A DNA stretch of 64,000 nt. Origin: Ruminococcus flavefaciens. GTDB lineage: Bacteria; Bacteroidota; Bacteroidia; Bacteroidales; P3. Shown piece by piece: positions 41,744-54,053 of this stretch. Numbering within the stretch: position 1 is the stretch's first letter; each line of letters begins with the position of its first letter. Made by a program: the position numbers and the translations under genes. The notes below the pieces were generated by a model that was not told the DNA's origin, ran no database searches, and was given only the letters and a program-made list of their open reading frames with translations. The stretch covers positions 1-64,000 of the forward strand of contig JAMPAI010000012.1 in assembly GCA_023667315.1 (NCBI GenBank), read 5' to 3'.

Positions 41744-41788
41744 GACGTATCGCGCACGCCAGTGCGCAAAAAAACTGCGCCGCAGGCG

Positions 41789-41811
41789 AAAAAAGCCCGC
41801 CGCGCAGCGGC
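41789..41811 (-). terminator. probable terminator of the grpE-dnaJ operon
   Basis: Minus strand: GCCGC-TGC-GCGGC then GGGC and six T, ten bases after the dnaJ stop. A second hairpin with a T7 run follows at about 41768-41788. Confidence 0.6.
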
Positions 41812-41820
41812 AAAAAAACT

Positions 41821-42975
41821 TTATCGGAAATACTCCTTCATCCGGTCAAAGAACCCCGGCTCCTTCTTCCCGGCTTTCACCTGAAAGCCCTCCATCTCCC
41901 GCATCTTTTCAAGCAAGGCCTTTTCTTCCTTGCCCAACGACTTGGGCACATCCACCGTTACATAGACGATCAAATCCCCCTTGGGCATGCCCCGCTGTAC
42001 CGAGGAAAATCCCTGCCCCCTGAGCCTCAGGAGCTTGCCCGAAGGCGTTCCCGGCTCTATCTTGATACGCGCCTTGCCTCCCAGGGTCGGAATCTCCGTC
42101 GAGCAGCCCAAGGCCGCATCCATATAGCTGATGGGCAGAGTATAATGCAGGTTCTGATGGTCGCGCTGGAATTCGGTATGCGGCAGTTCCTCGATCAACA
42201 CCAGCAGATCGCCGTTCACGCCCCCCTGGGGCGCCGCGTTGCCCTTGCCCGAAACCGAAAGCTGCATGCCCGCTTCCACGCCGGCCGGAATATGTATGCT
42301 GATCACCTCGTCGGCATACGTGACCCCCTGCCCGCTGCATTTGGGGCACTTCTCGGTAATGGTCTTGCCCGTGCCGTGGCAGGTCGGACACACGTGCACC
42401 TGCTGCATGACCCCGAAGATGCTCTGCTGGCGGCTCACCACCTGTCCCTGCCCGTGGCAGGTCTCACAGGTCTTCATGGCCGTGCCGTTCTTGGCTCCCG
42501 TGCCGTGGCAGTCCGAACAGCTCACCGCCTTGTGCACCTTTATCTTCTTTTCAACGCCCGAGGCGATTTCCTCCAAGGTAAGCTTAAGCGTTACCCGCAG
42601 GTCCGAGCCCTTCACCACGGTGCGCCGGCCCGAACGTCCGCCGCCCCCGAAGCCCGAAAAGCCGAACCCGCTGAAAATATCGCCGAACTGGCTGAAGATG
42701 TCTTCCATACTCATGCCGCCCATGCCGCCGCCGAATCCCCCGGCGCCGCCCATGCCCGCATGGCCGAACTGGTCGTAGCGCTGTTTCTTTTCCGGATCGC
42801 TCAGCACTCCGTAGGCCTCGGCCGCTTCCTTGAACTTCTCTTCGGCCTCTTTGTCTCCCGGATTGCGGTCAGGATGGTACTTGAGCGCCAGCTTGCGGTA
42901 GGCTTTCTTTATCTCGTCGGCCGAGGCGCCCTTGGCCACCCCCAGCACTTCGTAGTAATCTCGCTTGTCTGCCAT
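41821..42975 (-). CDS. dnaJ: chaperone protein DnaJ
   Basis: A 384-residue Hsp40 co-chaperone that stimulates DnaK. J domain at 1-70 with [10 protein letters not shown] (HPD), a Gly/Phe-rich linker ([24 protein letters not shown]), four zinc-finger CxxCxGxG motifs ([36 protein letters not shown]; about 140-220), and the C-terminal substrate domain. Length is normal. It follows grpE by 18 bases; dnaK is not in the window. Confidence 0.97.
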   Translation of the reverse strand: MADKRDYYEVLGVAKGASADEIKKAYRKLALKYHPDRNPGDKEAEEKFKEAAEAYGVLSDPEKKQRYDQFGHAGMGGAGGFGGGMGGMSMEDIFSQFGDIFSGFGFSGFGGGGRSGRRTVVKGSDLRVTLKLTLEEIASGVEKKIKVHKAVSCSDCHGTGAKNGTAMKTCETCHGQGQVVSRQQSIFGVMQQVHVCPTCHGTGKTITEKCPKCSGQGVTYADEVISIHIPAGVEAGMQLSVSGKGNAAPQGGVNGDLLVLIEELPHTEFQRDHQNLHYTLPISYMDAALGCSTEIPTLGGKARIKIEPGTPSGKLLRLRGQGFSSVQRGMPKGDLIVYVTVDVPKSLGKEEKALLEKMREMEGFQVKAGKKEPGFFDRMKEYFR

Positions 42976-42993
42976 TGTTACCTTCCTTTCCGA

Positions 42994-43593
42994 TTAACAG
43001 CCCACCACCACCTTGGCAAAGCGCAACACCTTGCCTTCCAGCGCATATCCTTTTTGAACCACGTCCAATACAAAACCCTTCTTGCCTTCTTCGGGCGCGG
43101 GAATCTGCGCCACCGCCTCGGCGGTCTCGGCATCGAACGGCTTGCCGCACACCTCGCACTCGCTCAGTCCCTGTTGCTTCAGCGTACCCATCAATTTGTT
43201 GTATATCAACTCAACACCTTCCAGCAAGGCAGCCTGCCCCGCCCCTTCTTCCGATTCCCGGATGGCCTTGAGCGCCCGTTCCATATCGTCTATGACAGGC
43301 AGCAGTGACAAAACGACACCCGACGAGGCTGTCTTGATCATTTCCAACTTTTCCTTATTGGCCCGGCGGCGATAGTTGTCGAAATCCGAATAAAGGCGTA
43401 AGTATTTGTCGTTCAGCTCCGCCAATTGACCCTTCAGGTCTTGGGGCGCCGCTTCCGGCGAACCGGCATCTTCCGCAGCCTCACTCCCCTGTTCCGTCTG
43501 GCATCCCTCCGGACAAACTTCGTCCTGAACGCCCTCCAAGCCCTCTTTCAAGGGTTCTTCCTCCCGTGAATTGTTCTTCTTGCTCATGGCCAT
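42994..43593 (-). CDS. grpE: nucleotide exchange factor GrpE
   Basis: A 199-residue DnaK nucleotide exchange factor. An acidic, disordered N-terminus (about 1-60) is followed by a long coiled coil (LKGQLAELNDKYLRLYSDFD, NYRRRANKEKLEMIKT) and the C-terminal beta domain with VLDVVQKGYALEGKVLRFAK. It precedes dnaJ with an 18-base gap. Start may be 43593 (MAMSKK) or 43587 (MSKK). No CIRCE element was seen upstream. Confidence 0.95.
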   Translation of the reverse strand: MAMSKKNNSREEEPLKEGLEGVQDEVCPEGCQTEQGSEAAEDAGSPEAAPQDLKGQLAELNDKYLRLYSDFDNYRRRANKEKLEMIKTASSGVVLSLLPVIDDMERALKAIRESEEGAGQAALLEGVELIYNKLMGTLKQQGLSECEVCGKPFDAETAEAVAQIPAPEEGKKGFVLDVVQKGYALEGKVLRFAKVVVGC

Positions 43594-43755
43594 ATCTCAT
43601 TTAAAAGCCCTCCCCATCCAGCAAAAACAATACCACACCCCTCCTCTCTCCATTTTCCTGCCACAATGACACACGCACGCAAGCGAAAATTTAGTATATT
43701 CGCGCTTCGCGCAAACGCAGCGAGCGCAATTCCAAAGAAAAAAACAAAACAAAAT

Positions 43756-45061
43756 ATGAAACAGACAGTCATCCCCAAAGAAACCGTTGACGGCGTTATC
43801 AGCCAGAACGGCCTCAAAAGCGTTGGCCAGGCCTCCATCCGCGAAGTAAAGAAACTCATCAACGACGTGGAAAAGGCATCCGGCACCCACTTTATCCGTA
43901 TGGAAATGGGCATCCCCGGCCTGCCGGCCGCCAAGATCGGCGTGGAAGCCGAAATCGCCGCCCTCAATAAGGGTATCGCCTCCCTCTATCCCGAAGTGGG
44001 CGGGCTTCCCGAACTGAAAACCGAAATCTCGCGCTTCGCCAAGAACTTCCTCAACATCGAGGTGAACCCCGCCGGCTGTATCCCCACCGTAGGCTCGATG
44101 CAGGGCAGTTTCGCGGCCTTCCTTACCGTGAGCCGCGCCCAGAAAGGCAAGAACACCACCCTCTTCACCGACCCCGGTTTCGCGGTGCACAAACAACAGC
44201 ACCGGGTGCTGGGCATCCCCTTCGAAAGCTTCGACGTGTATAACTTCCGGGGCGACAAGCTGCGCGAAAAACTGGAAAGTTACCTTTCCAAGGGCAATAT
44301 CTCGTCCATCTTCTATTCCAACCCCAACAATCCCTCATGGATCTGCTTTACCGACGACGAGTTGCGCACCATCGCCGACCTGGCCAAGAAATACAACGTT
44401 ATCGTGATGGAAGACCTCGCCTACTTCGGCATGGACTTCCGCCACGACATCTCCACCCCCGGCGTACCCCCCTTCCAGCCCACGGTGGCCCGATACACCG
44501 ACCGCTACATCCTGTTCGTTTCCAGCTCGAAGGCCTTCAGCTATGCAGGCCAGCGCATCGGCATGATGATGATTTCCGACGCCCTCTACCAGACCGACTT
44601 CCCCGACTTCAAGCAATACTACAACAGCACCCAGTTCGGCCACACGATGATTTTCGGCACCGTCTATTGCCTCAGTTCCGGTACCGCCCACTCGCCCCAG
44701 TACGCGCTGCACGCAATCCTGAAGGCCACCAACGAAGGCAAGTACAATTTCGTGCACGAAACCCGCATCTACGGCGAAAAGGCGCACAAGATGAAGCAGA
44801 TGTTCCTCAAGAACGGCTTCTACCTGGCCTACGACAAGGATGTGGACAAAGACCTTTCCGACGGCTTCTACTTTACCGTAGGCTATCCGGGCATGAACAG
44901 CGAGGAATTGCTGCACAACCTGCTCTACTTCGGCATCAGCGCCATTTCGCTGGGCATCACCGGCTCCGAACGCGAAGGCATCCGCGCCTGCGTTTCGCTC
45001 GTGCCCATGGAAGACCTGCCCGAACTGGAAAAACGCTTGGAACAATTCAAGGCCTATTTTG

Positions 45062-45069
<8 letters not shown>
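43756..45069 (+). CDS. PLP-dependent aminotransferase, class I/II
   Basis: A 437-residue fold-type I enzyme. Visible: GTHFIRMEMGIPGLPAAKIG, the PLP phosphate-contacting VGSMQGSFAAFL, YSNPNNPSWICF, VIVMEDLAYFGMDFR, and the Schiff-base lysine in FVSSSKAFSYAGQRIGM. Exact amino donor unknown. Starts at ATG 43756, after an AT-rich leader; the longer upstream frame is not supported. The end overlaps the uvrB start by eight bases. Confidence 0.85.
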
Positions 45070-47074
<2,005 letters not shown>

Positions 47075-47086
47075 CAACCTTATATT

Positions 47087-48367
47087 ATGAAGAAACAGAA
47101 CCCATTCGATCCTGCCACACAAGTGCAGAACAGCTTTGAAAAAGGCCCGTTCGGCGATGTGAACCCCGCGGTTACCGACTCGGCCACCTTTATGTTCGAC
47201 AAAGGCGCCGACATGACCGCCACCTTCCACGGCGAAAAACAAGACGCCTTCCTGTACTCCCGCCACTGGAACCCCATGAACATGAGCCTCTGCAAGGCCC
47301 TGGCCGCGATGGAAGGCACCGAGGCCGCCTGGGTAACCGGTTCGGGCATGGCCGCCATCACCAACGCCATGCTGCAGCTGGTAAATGCGGGCGACCATAT
47401 CGTGGCCAGCCCCACCATCTACGGCGGAACCTTCGCCTTCTTGAAGAACTACCTGCCCAAGTTCAACATCGAGGTTACCTTTGTGGACGCCACCAACCTC
47501 CAGTCGGTGGAAAAGGCCATCCGCAAGAACACCAAGTTCATCTACACCGAAACGATGAACAACCCCATGCTGCGCATCGCCGACATTCCGGCCCTGAGCA
47601 AGATCGCGCATAAGCACAAGGTAAAGTTAGTGGTTGACAACACCTTCACCCCCATGATCTTCTCCCCCGCCCGCCTGGGCGCCGACATCGTGGTGTATTC
47701 GATGACCAAGTTCATCAACGGCAAGAACGACTGCGTGGCCGGCGCCATCTGTGCCAGCGCCGAGTTCATCAACTCGCTCATCGACGTGAACAACGGCACA
47801 AGCATGCTGCTGGGTCCCGTGCTGGATCCCTTCCGTGCCTCGAGCATCATGAAGAACCTCTACACCCTGCATATCCGCATGAAGCAGCACGGGCAGAACG
47901 CCCTCTACCTGGCCGAACGCTTTCCCGAAATCGGCCTGAAGGCCAACTACCCCGGCATGAAGGAACATCCCGACCACAAGATCATCAAGCGCGACATGAA
48001 CTCCGGCTACGGCTTCGGCGGTATGATCGCCATCGACCTTGAAACGGCCGAGAAAGCCAACTTCATGATGGAGACCATGCAGAAAAAAGGCGTGGGCTAC
48101 CTGGCCGTTTCCCTCGGCTATTTCAAGACCCTGTTCAGCAATTCGGGCAAGAGCACCTCGAGCGAGATTCCCGAAGAATTCCAGAAAGGCATGGGGCTTT
48201 CCGAGGGCCTGGTACGTTTCTCGGTAGGCTTGGACAACGATATCGAGCGCACCTTCCAGCTTATCAAGGAAAGCTTCCTGCTGACCCAGCAGAAGTTTGC
48301 CGGCAAGAAAGCCAAGGTTTCCACCTCCGGCAAACCGGCCGCGAAAAAGAAAGCTTCCGGGAAATAA
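47087..48367 (+). CDS. Cys/Met metabolism PLP-dependent enzyme (trans-sulfuration family)
   Basis: A 426-residue enzyme of the cystathionine/methionine gamma-lyase and O-acetylhomoserine sulfhydrylase family. Motifs: YSRHWNPMNMSLCKALAAME, GSGMAAITNAMLQL, NNPMLRIADIPALSKIAHKH, VDNTFTPMIFSPARLGADIV, and the PLP lysine in VYSMTKFINGKND. The residues do not settle which reaction it performs. A Lys/Ala-rich basic tail (KVSTSGKPAAKKKASGK) is appended. It begins 12 bases after uvrB. Confidence 0.85.
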   Translation: MKKQNPFDPATQVQNSFEKGPFGDVNPAVTDSATFMFDKGADMTATFHGEKQDAFLYSRHWNPMNMSLCKALAAMEGTEAAWVTGSGMAAITNAMLQLVNAGDHIVASPTIYGGTFAFLKNYLPKFNIEVTFVDATNLQSVEKAIRKNTKFIYTETMNNPMLRIADIPALSKIAHKHKVKLVVDNTFTPMIFSPARLGADIVVYSMTKFINGKNDCVAGAICASAEFINSLIDVNNGTSMLLGPVLDPFRASSIMKNLYTLHIRMKQHGQNALYLAERFPEIGLKANYPGMKEHPDHKIIKRDMNSGYGFGGMIAIDLETAEKANFMMETMQKKGVGYLAVSLGYFKTLFSNSGKSTSSEIPEEFQKGMGLSEGLVRFSVGLDNDIERTFQLIKESFLLTQQKFAGKKAKVSTSGKPAAKKKASGK

Positions 48368-48391
48368 CCGGAACCGTTTTTTCCAAAAACA

Positions 48392-48423
48392 AAACGCGGT
48401 GCCCGAAAGGACACCGCGTTTTT
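48392..48423 (+). terminator. terminator after the trans-sulfuration enzyme gene
   Basis: ACGCGGTG and CACCGCGT stem with a GAAA tetraloop region and a T-run, 25 bases after the stop. Confidence 0.88.
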
Positions 48424-48445
48424 ATTATCCATTGTTTCTATCAAC

Positions 48446-48477
48446 AAAAAAAGGCGGTGTTTGCACACCGCCTTTTT
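48446..48477 (-). terminator. terminator of the T9SS protein gene (minus strand)
   Basis: GGCGGTG / CACCGCC stem flanked by A7 and T5, lying 20 bases beyond the stop of the minus-strand gene. Two converging genes therefore each have their own terminator. Confidence 0.88.
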
Positions 48478-48496
48478 CATATTCATGAACCGCAGA

Positions 48497-49849
48497 TTAG
48501 CGAACCATGATTTTCTTGTTGGCCACACCGGCATCGGTGGTAACCTTGGCAATATACATACCGCTGCTCAAACCGCTCAAGGAAATATTTTCGCGATGGC
48601 TGTTGCAAGCCTGGGTCTTAACCAACTTACCGCTCAGGTTGTAGATTTCAACCTTGTTGATTCTGTCGGTAGCGTTGATTACCGTATAATCGATGGCGGG
48701 GTTGATCTTCACTTCCACGTATTTGTCGTAAGAAGCACCGCGTTCGATAGTAACGCCTTCGGCAAGAATAACGTGCATAGCAATTTCACCATCCATATGA
48801 GAACCGTCGTTCTGCCAAACCCAGCTCATCGTAGGCACTACGCCATAACGTTTGTTGGGCTGAGCGTTGGAATCGGGAATAAAGCCATTGATACGTTCAC
48901 GAACAAGTTCTCCTTCTTCCGGATGTTGTTCGCTTACATTATATGTCCACATATTCTGATTCTGGAAATCCCATACGGTGTACATGGCTCCCATATAACC
49001 ACTCTTTGCTTCGTCTTGTTCGTAACTTACAGTATAAAGCGTTGCATTCCAAAGAGTGTCCGTACCATCGTTTTTAACGGGAAATATCACGCTGATACAG
49101 GGATTGACACCGGCTACCGCAGGGGTTTCAAATTTGGCACCAACCCAAGCCGAGCCAAAACGCTGCCCTTCCTTCGGCGTGAACACAGGTATGCCCACGG
49201 TATCCGAATAAGAAACGAAGTTATCCGGATCGGCCGGATAGAAAACTTCAATTTCATCCGTTACCTCCGGATTCACGATATCCGTATATGCGCTCTGTTT
49301 GGTCACCTGCCCCATAGGTTCGGTATAAAGTTTAAAGCGCAGCGGCATACGCAGGCTATTCATCGAATCGACCGTGGATTTAGCCCTTCCCACCAAGGTC
49401 ATGGCTCCGGTAATACCATAACTGTAGTAAGGCATCTCATAGTTTAGGCAATACCAACCTGTGGGAGTGAAATCGAACCAATAACCTATTTCACCGCTAC
49501 CATAGATATGATTCAGCCAGCCGGAACCCATCGTGAACCATACCGCGTCACAGCTACCGATAACATCCCAATTAGGCTTACCATCGGCCCCCCTAGGAAT
49601 CCCGGTGCAACTATAACCGGCATAGAAAGATCCCCCCAAAACTTCGGATACTTCTTGCATCGGCTGGGTGGAAATGGTATCGACACGACCGGCCTTAGCC
49701 GCACCGGCAACCGGATCCATCACCAACGGAGAAATATCCGTCTTTTCCTTTACAACAGCGGGAGCGCCCACCGATTTCGCTTGCTTTACCTGCGCATTTG
49801 CACCCGCAACGAGAGCTACCGCACAAAGCAACGTCACAATTTTTTTCAT
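48497..49849 (-). CDS. T9SS type A sorting domain-containing secreted protein
   Basis: A 450-residue exported protein. Signal peptide 1-19 (MKKIVTLLCAVALVAGANAQ), a linker, then a beta-rich central part of unknown function with aromatic motifs (GSGWLNHIYGSGEIGYWFDF, PTGWYCLNYEMPYYSYG). The C-terminal 80 residues (NKVEIYNLSGKLVKTQ, LSGLSSGMYIAKVTTD, KKIMVR) form a T9SS type A sorting domain, so it crosses the outer membrane and is likely attached to the surface or released. No catalytic residues are recognised. Confidence 0.88.
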   Translation of the reverse strand: MKKIVTLLCAVALVAGANAQVKQAKSVGAPAVVKEKTDISPLVMDPVAGAAKAGRVDTISTQPMQEVSEVLGGSFYAGYSCTGIPRGADGKPNWDVIGSCDAVWFTMGSGWLNHIYGSGEIGYWFDFTPTGWYCLNYEMPYYSYGITGAMTLVGRAKSTVDSMNSLRMPLRFKLYTEPMGQVTKQSAYTDIVNPEVTDEIEVFYPADPDNFVSYSDTVGIPVFTPKEGQRFGSAWVGAKFETPAVAGVNPCISVIFPVKNDGTDTLWNATLYTVSYEQDEAKSGYMGAMYTVWDFQNQNMWTYNVSEQHPEEGELVRERINGFIPDSNAQPNKRYGVVPTMSWVWQNDGSHMDGEIAMHVILAEGVTIERGASYDKYVEVKINPAIDYTVINATDRINKVEIYNLSGKLVKTQACNSHRENISLSGLSSGMYIAKVTTDAGVANKKIMVR

Positions 49850-49905
49850 TGTTTAAAGTTTTTAATGTGTATTTTATACTCTTTTCTTTTGCTGTAAAAG
49901 CGGGG

Positions 49906-49935
49906 CTAAGATAGTAATTTTTTCGATAGCCCCAA
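49906..49935 (-). promoter_or_regulatory. promoter of the T9SS protein gene
   Basis: On the minus strand TTG (49935-49933), 19 bases, then TATCTTAG (49913-49906), one base from the consensus. The leader to ATG 49849 is about 50 bases. Confidence 0.65.
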
Positions 49936-49962
49936 CTTTTTTCTTCAAAATTCGGCATGAAC

Positions 49963-52395
49963 CTAACACAAGGCAGCCTTCAGCACCTCGGCGGCCTTGT
50001 CCACATAGGTTATATCCAGGCCTTTCGTGTACAGTTCGGGAATTTCCTCCACCTGCGGGCGGTTCTCCCTGCACAATATAATCTGTCCGATACCCGCCCG
50101 CTTGGCGGCCAGCAGTTTTTCCCTCACCCCGCCGATGGGCAGAACCTGCCCGCGCAGGGTCATCTCGCCGGTCATGGCCACCGAGCATTTTACCTTTACG
50201 CCCTTGAGCGCCGACACCATCGCGGTAAAGAGCGTGATGCCCGCCGAGGGGCCGTCTTTCGGAGTGGCGCCTTCGGGCACATGGATATGGATATCGGTTT
50301 CCTTGAGTTTCTTGGCGTCGATGCCCAAGGCCTTGGCGTTCGACTTGATGTAGGCCATCGCCACCGAGGCCGATTCCTGCATCACCGTGCCTAAGTTGCC
50401 GGTAATGTGCAGTTCGCCCTTGCCGGGCGCCGTGGCGGCCTCGATAAACAGCACGTCGCCGCCCACGCTGGTCCAGGCCAGGCCGGTGGACACCCCCACG
50501 GTATCGGCCTTCAGCTTTTCGGGCTCGGTGAACGAAGGCACGCCCAGGGCTTCCTTGATAAAGGCCTTGCTCACCTTGGCGCCCAGCCTGCGTTCCCGCG
50601 CGTTCTCCGACACCAGGTGTTTGGCCCGTTCGCGGATCAGCGCGGCAATCTGCTTTTCGAGCCTGCGCACGCCCGCTTCCCGCGTGTACTCGGCAATCAG
50701 GAAACGTATCATGTCTTCCGGGAAAGCCATATCGGAGGGCTTCATGCCGTGTTCTTCCAACTGTTTGGGTATAAGGTGCTTCTGCGCGATCTTCACCTTC
50801 TCGTCCATCACGTAGCTGGGCACCTCTATAATCTCCATGCGGTCCAGCAATGCCGGGTGTATCGTGGAAAGCGTGTTGGCGGTGGCGATGAACAGCACCT
50901 TCGAAAGGTCGTAATCGACCTCGATGAAGTTATCGTGGAAGGCCACGTTCTGTTCGGGGTCGAGCAGTTCCAGCAAGGCCGCCGAAGGGTCCCCGTTGTG
51001 GGTCATGCCCGCAAGCTTGTCCACCTCGTCGAGCATGAACACCGGATTCGACGACTTGGCTTTCTTAATACCCTGTATCACGCGGCCCGGCATCGCCCCC
51101 ACGTAGGTCTTGCGGTGTCCGCGTACCTCGGCCTCGTCGTGCAGGCCGCCCAGCGACATGCGCACGTACTTCCGGCCCATGGCGGCGGCAATCGACTTGC
51201 CCAAGGAGGTCTTGCCCACCCCCGGAGGGCCTACCAGGCAGAGGATGGGCGCCTTCATGTCGCCCCGCAGCTTGAGCACCGCCATATGCGAGAGAATGCG
51301 CTCCTTTACCTTTTCCAGGCCGAAATGGTCTTTGTCCAATATCTTCCGGGCCTTCTGCGCGTCGTAGTTGTCGGCGGTGTACTCGTCCCAGGGCAGTCCC
51401 ACCAGGGTGCTCAGGTAGTTGAGCTGCACCGAGTATTCCTGGCTCATCGAAGACATATGCCGGGTCTTGGCCACTTCCTTCTCGAAATGTTCCCGCACCT
51501 CGTCCTTCCACTTCTTGTTCTTGCCGGCTTCCACCAGGTCTTTCAGTTCCTGTTCGGCGGAGCCGCCCAGCTCGTCCTGTATGGTCTTGAGCTGCTGGGT
51601 CAGGAAGTATTCTTTCTGCTGTTTGGCGATATCGGCCTCCACCTTGCCCTCGATCTGCCGCTTCCATTCCAGGTTCTGGTGCTTGGTGTTGATGTACTTG
51701 ATCAGTGCCGAGGCCCGTTCCACCAGGTCGGCCTTTTCCAGAAGCACCTGCTTCTCGGGCGTGGAGAGGTTGATGGTGTCGGCCACGAAGGCCAGCAGTA
51801 TGTCGGGGCTGTCGATATTCTGCAGCGTGAACATCGCCTCCTGCTTTACATGGGGAATCAGGCGCGCGAACGACATGAACGACTCCCGCACCATTTCCAA
51901 GGCCGCCTTCAGGTCTTTCGACGACGATTCCCTGGTGTCGAACGCCTCCACCTTGGCCTGCAGGTAGTGGCTGTTTTTCTTATACCCCACGGTCTTGATG
52001 CGGCGTATGCCCTGGATAAGCGCCGAAAGCGAGCCGTCGGGCATCTTCAGGATACGGATCACCCGCGCCATCGTGCCCACCGTATAGAGGTCTTTTTCGG
52101 TGGGGTCTTCCTCGTCGCGCGACTTCTGGGCGCAGGTTCCGAAATAGGTATGGTTGTCGTTGGCGGCGTTTATCAGGTCGATCGACTTGCGGCGCCCTAT
52201 CGTGATGGGGATGATCTCGCCCGGAAACAGCACGTTGTTGCGCAACGGCAGGATCGGCAGCGTGGCGGGCACCTTGGTGTCGCCCATCGCCTCGGCATCT
52301 TCCTTGCTGATGATCTGTATAAAGGTAGGCTCGTCGGCGCCCGAAGAAGGCATATCGGGCATCACGGGGTCTTTTTTCTTGTCTTTCTTGGCCAT
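49963..52395 (-). CDS. lon: ATP-dependent protease Lon
   Basis: An 810-residue AAA+ protease that degrades misfolded and regulatory proteins. The N-terminal substrate domain (about 40-260) starts with ATLPILPLRNNVLFPGEIIP. The AAA+ module has Walker A GPPGVGKTSLGKSIA (about 390), VFMLDEVDKLAGMTHNGDPS (Walker B) and REAGVRRLEKQI. The C-terminal S16 domain has the catalytic serine in PKDGPSAGITL (about 715) and a lysine-containing region GVREKLLAAKRAGI. Length is normal. It begins 26 bases after the GlmU-like gene. Confidence 0.97.
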   Translation of the reverse strand: MAKKDKKKDPVMPDMPSSGADEPTFIQIISKEDAEAMGDTKVPATLPILPLRNNVLFPGEIIPITIGRRKSIDLINAANDNHTYFGTCAQKSRDEEDPTEKDLYTVGTMARVIRILKMPDGSLSALIQGIRRIKTVGYKKNSHYLQAKVEAFDTRESSSKDLKAALEMVRESFMSFARLIPHVKQEAMFTLQNIDSPDILLAFVADTINLSTPEKQVLLEKADLVERASALIKYINTKHQNLEWKRQIEGKVEADIAKQQKEYFLTQQLKTIQDELGGSAEQELKDLVEAGKNKKWKDEVREHFEKEVAKTRHMSSMSQEYSVQLNYLSTLVGLPWDEYTADNYDAQKARKILDKDHFGLEKVKERILSHMAVLKLRGDMKAPILCLVGPPGVGKTSLGKSIAAAMGRKYVRMSLGGLHDEAEVRGHRKTYVGAMPGRVIQGIKKAKSSNPVFMLDEVDKLAGMTHNGDPSAALLELLDPEQNVAFHDNFIEVDYDLSKVLFIATANTLSTIHPALLDRMEIIEVPSYVMDEKVKIAQKHLIPKQLEEHGMKPSDMAFPEDMIRFLIAEYTREAGVRRLEKQIAALIRERAKHLVSENARERRLGAKVSKAFIKEALGVPSFTEPEKLKADTVGVSTGLAWTSVGGDVLFIEAATAPGKGELHITGNLGTVMQESASVAMAYIKSNAKALGIDAKKLKETDIHIHVPEGATPKDGPSAGITLFTAMVSALKGVKVKCSVAMTGEMTLRGQVLPIGGVREKLLAAKRAGIGQIILCRENRPQVEEIPELYTKGLDITYVDKAAEVLKAALC

Positions 52396-52421
52396 ATGTC
52401 TTGGTTTACGCCTTGCGGCGG

Positions 52422-53621
52422 TTAAACTTCCTGTTGGTCTCGCTCGCGGTTGCCGATGGTCTGTGCATAGACCTCACGCAGCACCTCGGCATCGGCTTCG
52501 GCAAAGGTCCGGTTGCGGCGCGCATACACGATCCGCGCCGTGTCGATGGCGCGTTCCACCCTATAGGTTTCCCGCCCCCAGGTAAAGGAGGGAATGAAGT
52601 TCTTGGGAAATCCAGCACCGAACACGTTGCAGCCCACGCCCACCACCGTTCCGGTATTGAACTGGGTGCCGATGGCGCTCTTGGAATGGTCGCCCATCAG
52701 CAGCCCGCAGAACTGCAGGCCCGTCTTTACGAAACGTTCTTCGGCATAGCTCCACACCCGCACCGGCGAATAGTCGTTCTTAAGGTTCGAGCAGTTCGTG
52801 CCCGCGCCCAGGTTGCACCACTCGCCCAGCACGGCGTCGCCTAGAAAGCCGTCGTGCGCCTTGTTGGCGTAGCCCAGCATCACGGTGCTTTCCACCTCGC
52901 CCGCCACCTTGCAGTAGGGGCCGAAGGTGTTGCCTCCGTAAATCTTGGCACCCATCTTGATGAGGCTTCCCTCGCACAATGCCAGAGGCCCCTGCACCAG
53001 GCAGCCGGGCATGATCCGGGCGTTCCTGCCCAGATACACCGGGCCCTGGGTCGTGTCGATCAGCGCGTGGGTCACCAGCGCGCCTTTTTCGGCGAACACC
53101 GGATAGGCTCCGGTCTGCACCGCGCCCTCCCCTTTCCAGTTTGCGGAAACACGGTTCCGGCTCAGCCGTGCCAGATCCACTCCAATTTGTTTGCCATTGA
53201 GCGTAAAGATGTCCCAGGGATGCCGTATTTGCAGGCACTCGGCAGGATATTCCAGTTTTTCCCTGCCAGAAAGGCAGGCTTGCAGGTCGAAGTCGGCCAA
53301 TTGCGCGGCGGTGGCGTAAACGGCGATCCATTCGCCCCCCTTGAACAAGGCTCCGTTCTTCGGCAGGGCCTTCACGGCTTCGGCCAAGCCCTGGTCGGCG
53401 ATAAAGGAGGCGTTCAGCAGCAGGTTCTCCGCCTCGATACGGCAACCGAAACGCTTCTGCAGGTAGGCTTCCGTTACAAACCCGCCGTCCTGCCCCAGAA
53501 AGGCGTTCCATTTTTCCTGCAGGGTGTCGATACCCGTGCGCAGCAGGACCACGGGGCGCGTAAAGGTGAACGGCAACAGCTGTTTCCGTATCTTCGGGTC
53601 GTCGCAAAACAAATAATTCAT
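52422..53621 (-). CDS. GlmU-like sugar nucleotidyltransferase (Bacteroidetes alternative GlmU)
   Basis: A 399-residue protein of the Bacteroidetes GlmU family proposed to act as N-acetylglucosamine-1-phosphate uridyltransferase/acetyltransferase (TIGR03991-type). N-terminal FCDDPKIRKQLLPFTFTRPV is characteristic. The C-terminal half is a left-handed beta-helix of hexapeptide repeats (VYLGRNARIMPGCLVQGPLA, GSLIKMGAKIYGGNTFGPYC, VVGVGCNVFGAGFP). It would supply UDP-GlcNAc for the wall and for wecB. It lies between rpmE2 and lon on the same strand. Confidence 0.85.
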   Translation of the reverse strand: MNYLFCDDPKIRKQLLPFTFTRPVVLLRTGIDTLQEKWNAFLGQDGGFVTEAYLQKRFGCRIEAENLLLNASFIADQGLAEAVKALPKNGALFKGGEWIAVYATAAQLADFDLQACLSGREKLEYPAECLQIRHPWDIFTLNGKQIGVDLARLSRNRVSANWKGEGAVQTGAYPVFAEKGALVTHALIDTTQGPVYLGRNARIMPGCLVQGPLALCEGSLIKMGAKIYGGNTFGPYCKVAGEVESTVMLGYANKAHDGFLGDAVLGEWCNLGAGTNCSNLKNDYSPVRVWSYAEERFVKTGLQFCGLLMGDHSKSAIGTQFNTGTVVGVGCNVFGAGFPKNFIPSFTWGRETYRVERAIDTARIVYARRNRTFAEADAEVLREVYAQTIGNRERDQQEV

Positions 53622-53648
53622 GGGATTGGGAATGAAATGTCCATATAC

Positions 53649-53684
53649 GACAAAAGCGGAAGTATCTCTGCCTCCGCTTTTGTC
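53649..53684 (-). terminator. terminator of rpmE2
   Basis: A perfect 12-bp stem (GACAAAAGCGGA at 53649-53660 and its complement at 53673-53684), 22 bases after the rpmE2 stop on the minus strand. It isolates rpmE2 from the GlmU-like gene. Confidence 0.75.
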
Positions 53685-53706
53685 GCTTTTACAATGAAAG
53701 AACTTC

Positions 53707-53985
53707 TTACTTTCCGGCCGCAGCCTTCTTCTTGTCGAGCTGCTTCTGGTATTTGCTCATAAACTTGTCCACACGTCCGGCGGTGTCCACCAGCTTCACC
53801 TTGCCGGTGAAGTACGGGTGCGAGGCGCTGGAGATTTCCAACTTTACAAGGGGATATTCGTTACCGTCTTCCCACTTGATGGTATCTTTCGTTTGAATGG
53901 TTGATTTGCTTAAAAAAGCGTAGTCGTTCGACATATCCTTAAATACAACCAAACGATAATCTTTAGGGTGAATGTCTTTCTTCAT
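53707..53985 (-). CDS. rpmE2: 50S ribosomal protein L31, type B
   Basis: A 92-residue ribosomal protein. [40 protein letters not shown] and [16 protein letters not shown] match type B L31. The zinc-binding cysteines of type A are absent, as expected for the zinc-independent form. A Lys/Ala-rich tail ends the protein. It has its own promoter at 54009-54040 and terminator at 53649-53684. Confidence 0.95.
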   Translation of the reverse strand: MKKDIHPKDYRLVVFKDMSNDYAFLSKSTIQTKDTIKWEDGNEYPLVKLEISSASHPYFTGKVKLVDTAGRVDKFMSKYQKQLDKKKAAAGK

Positions 53986-54008
53986 GGTTCAAGCACAATT
54001 TTGAGGCG

Positions 54009-54040
54009 CAAAAGTAGCACAATCTTTTTTATTTACCAAA
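54009..54040 (-). promoter_or_regulatory. promoter of rpmE2
   Basis: Minus strand: TTTG (54040-54037), exactly 20 bases, then TACTTTTG (54016-54009), a perfect consensus promoter 24 bases before the ATG at 53985. Confidence 0.8.
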
Positions 54041-54053
54041 AGATTTTTTGCAT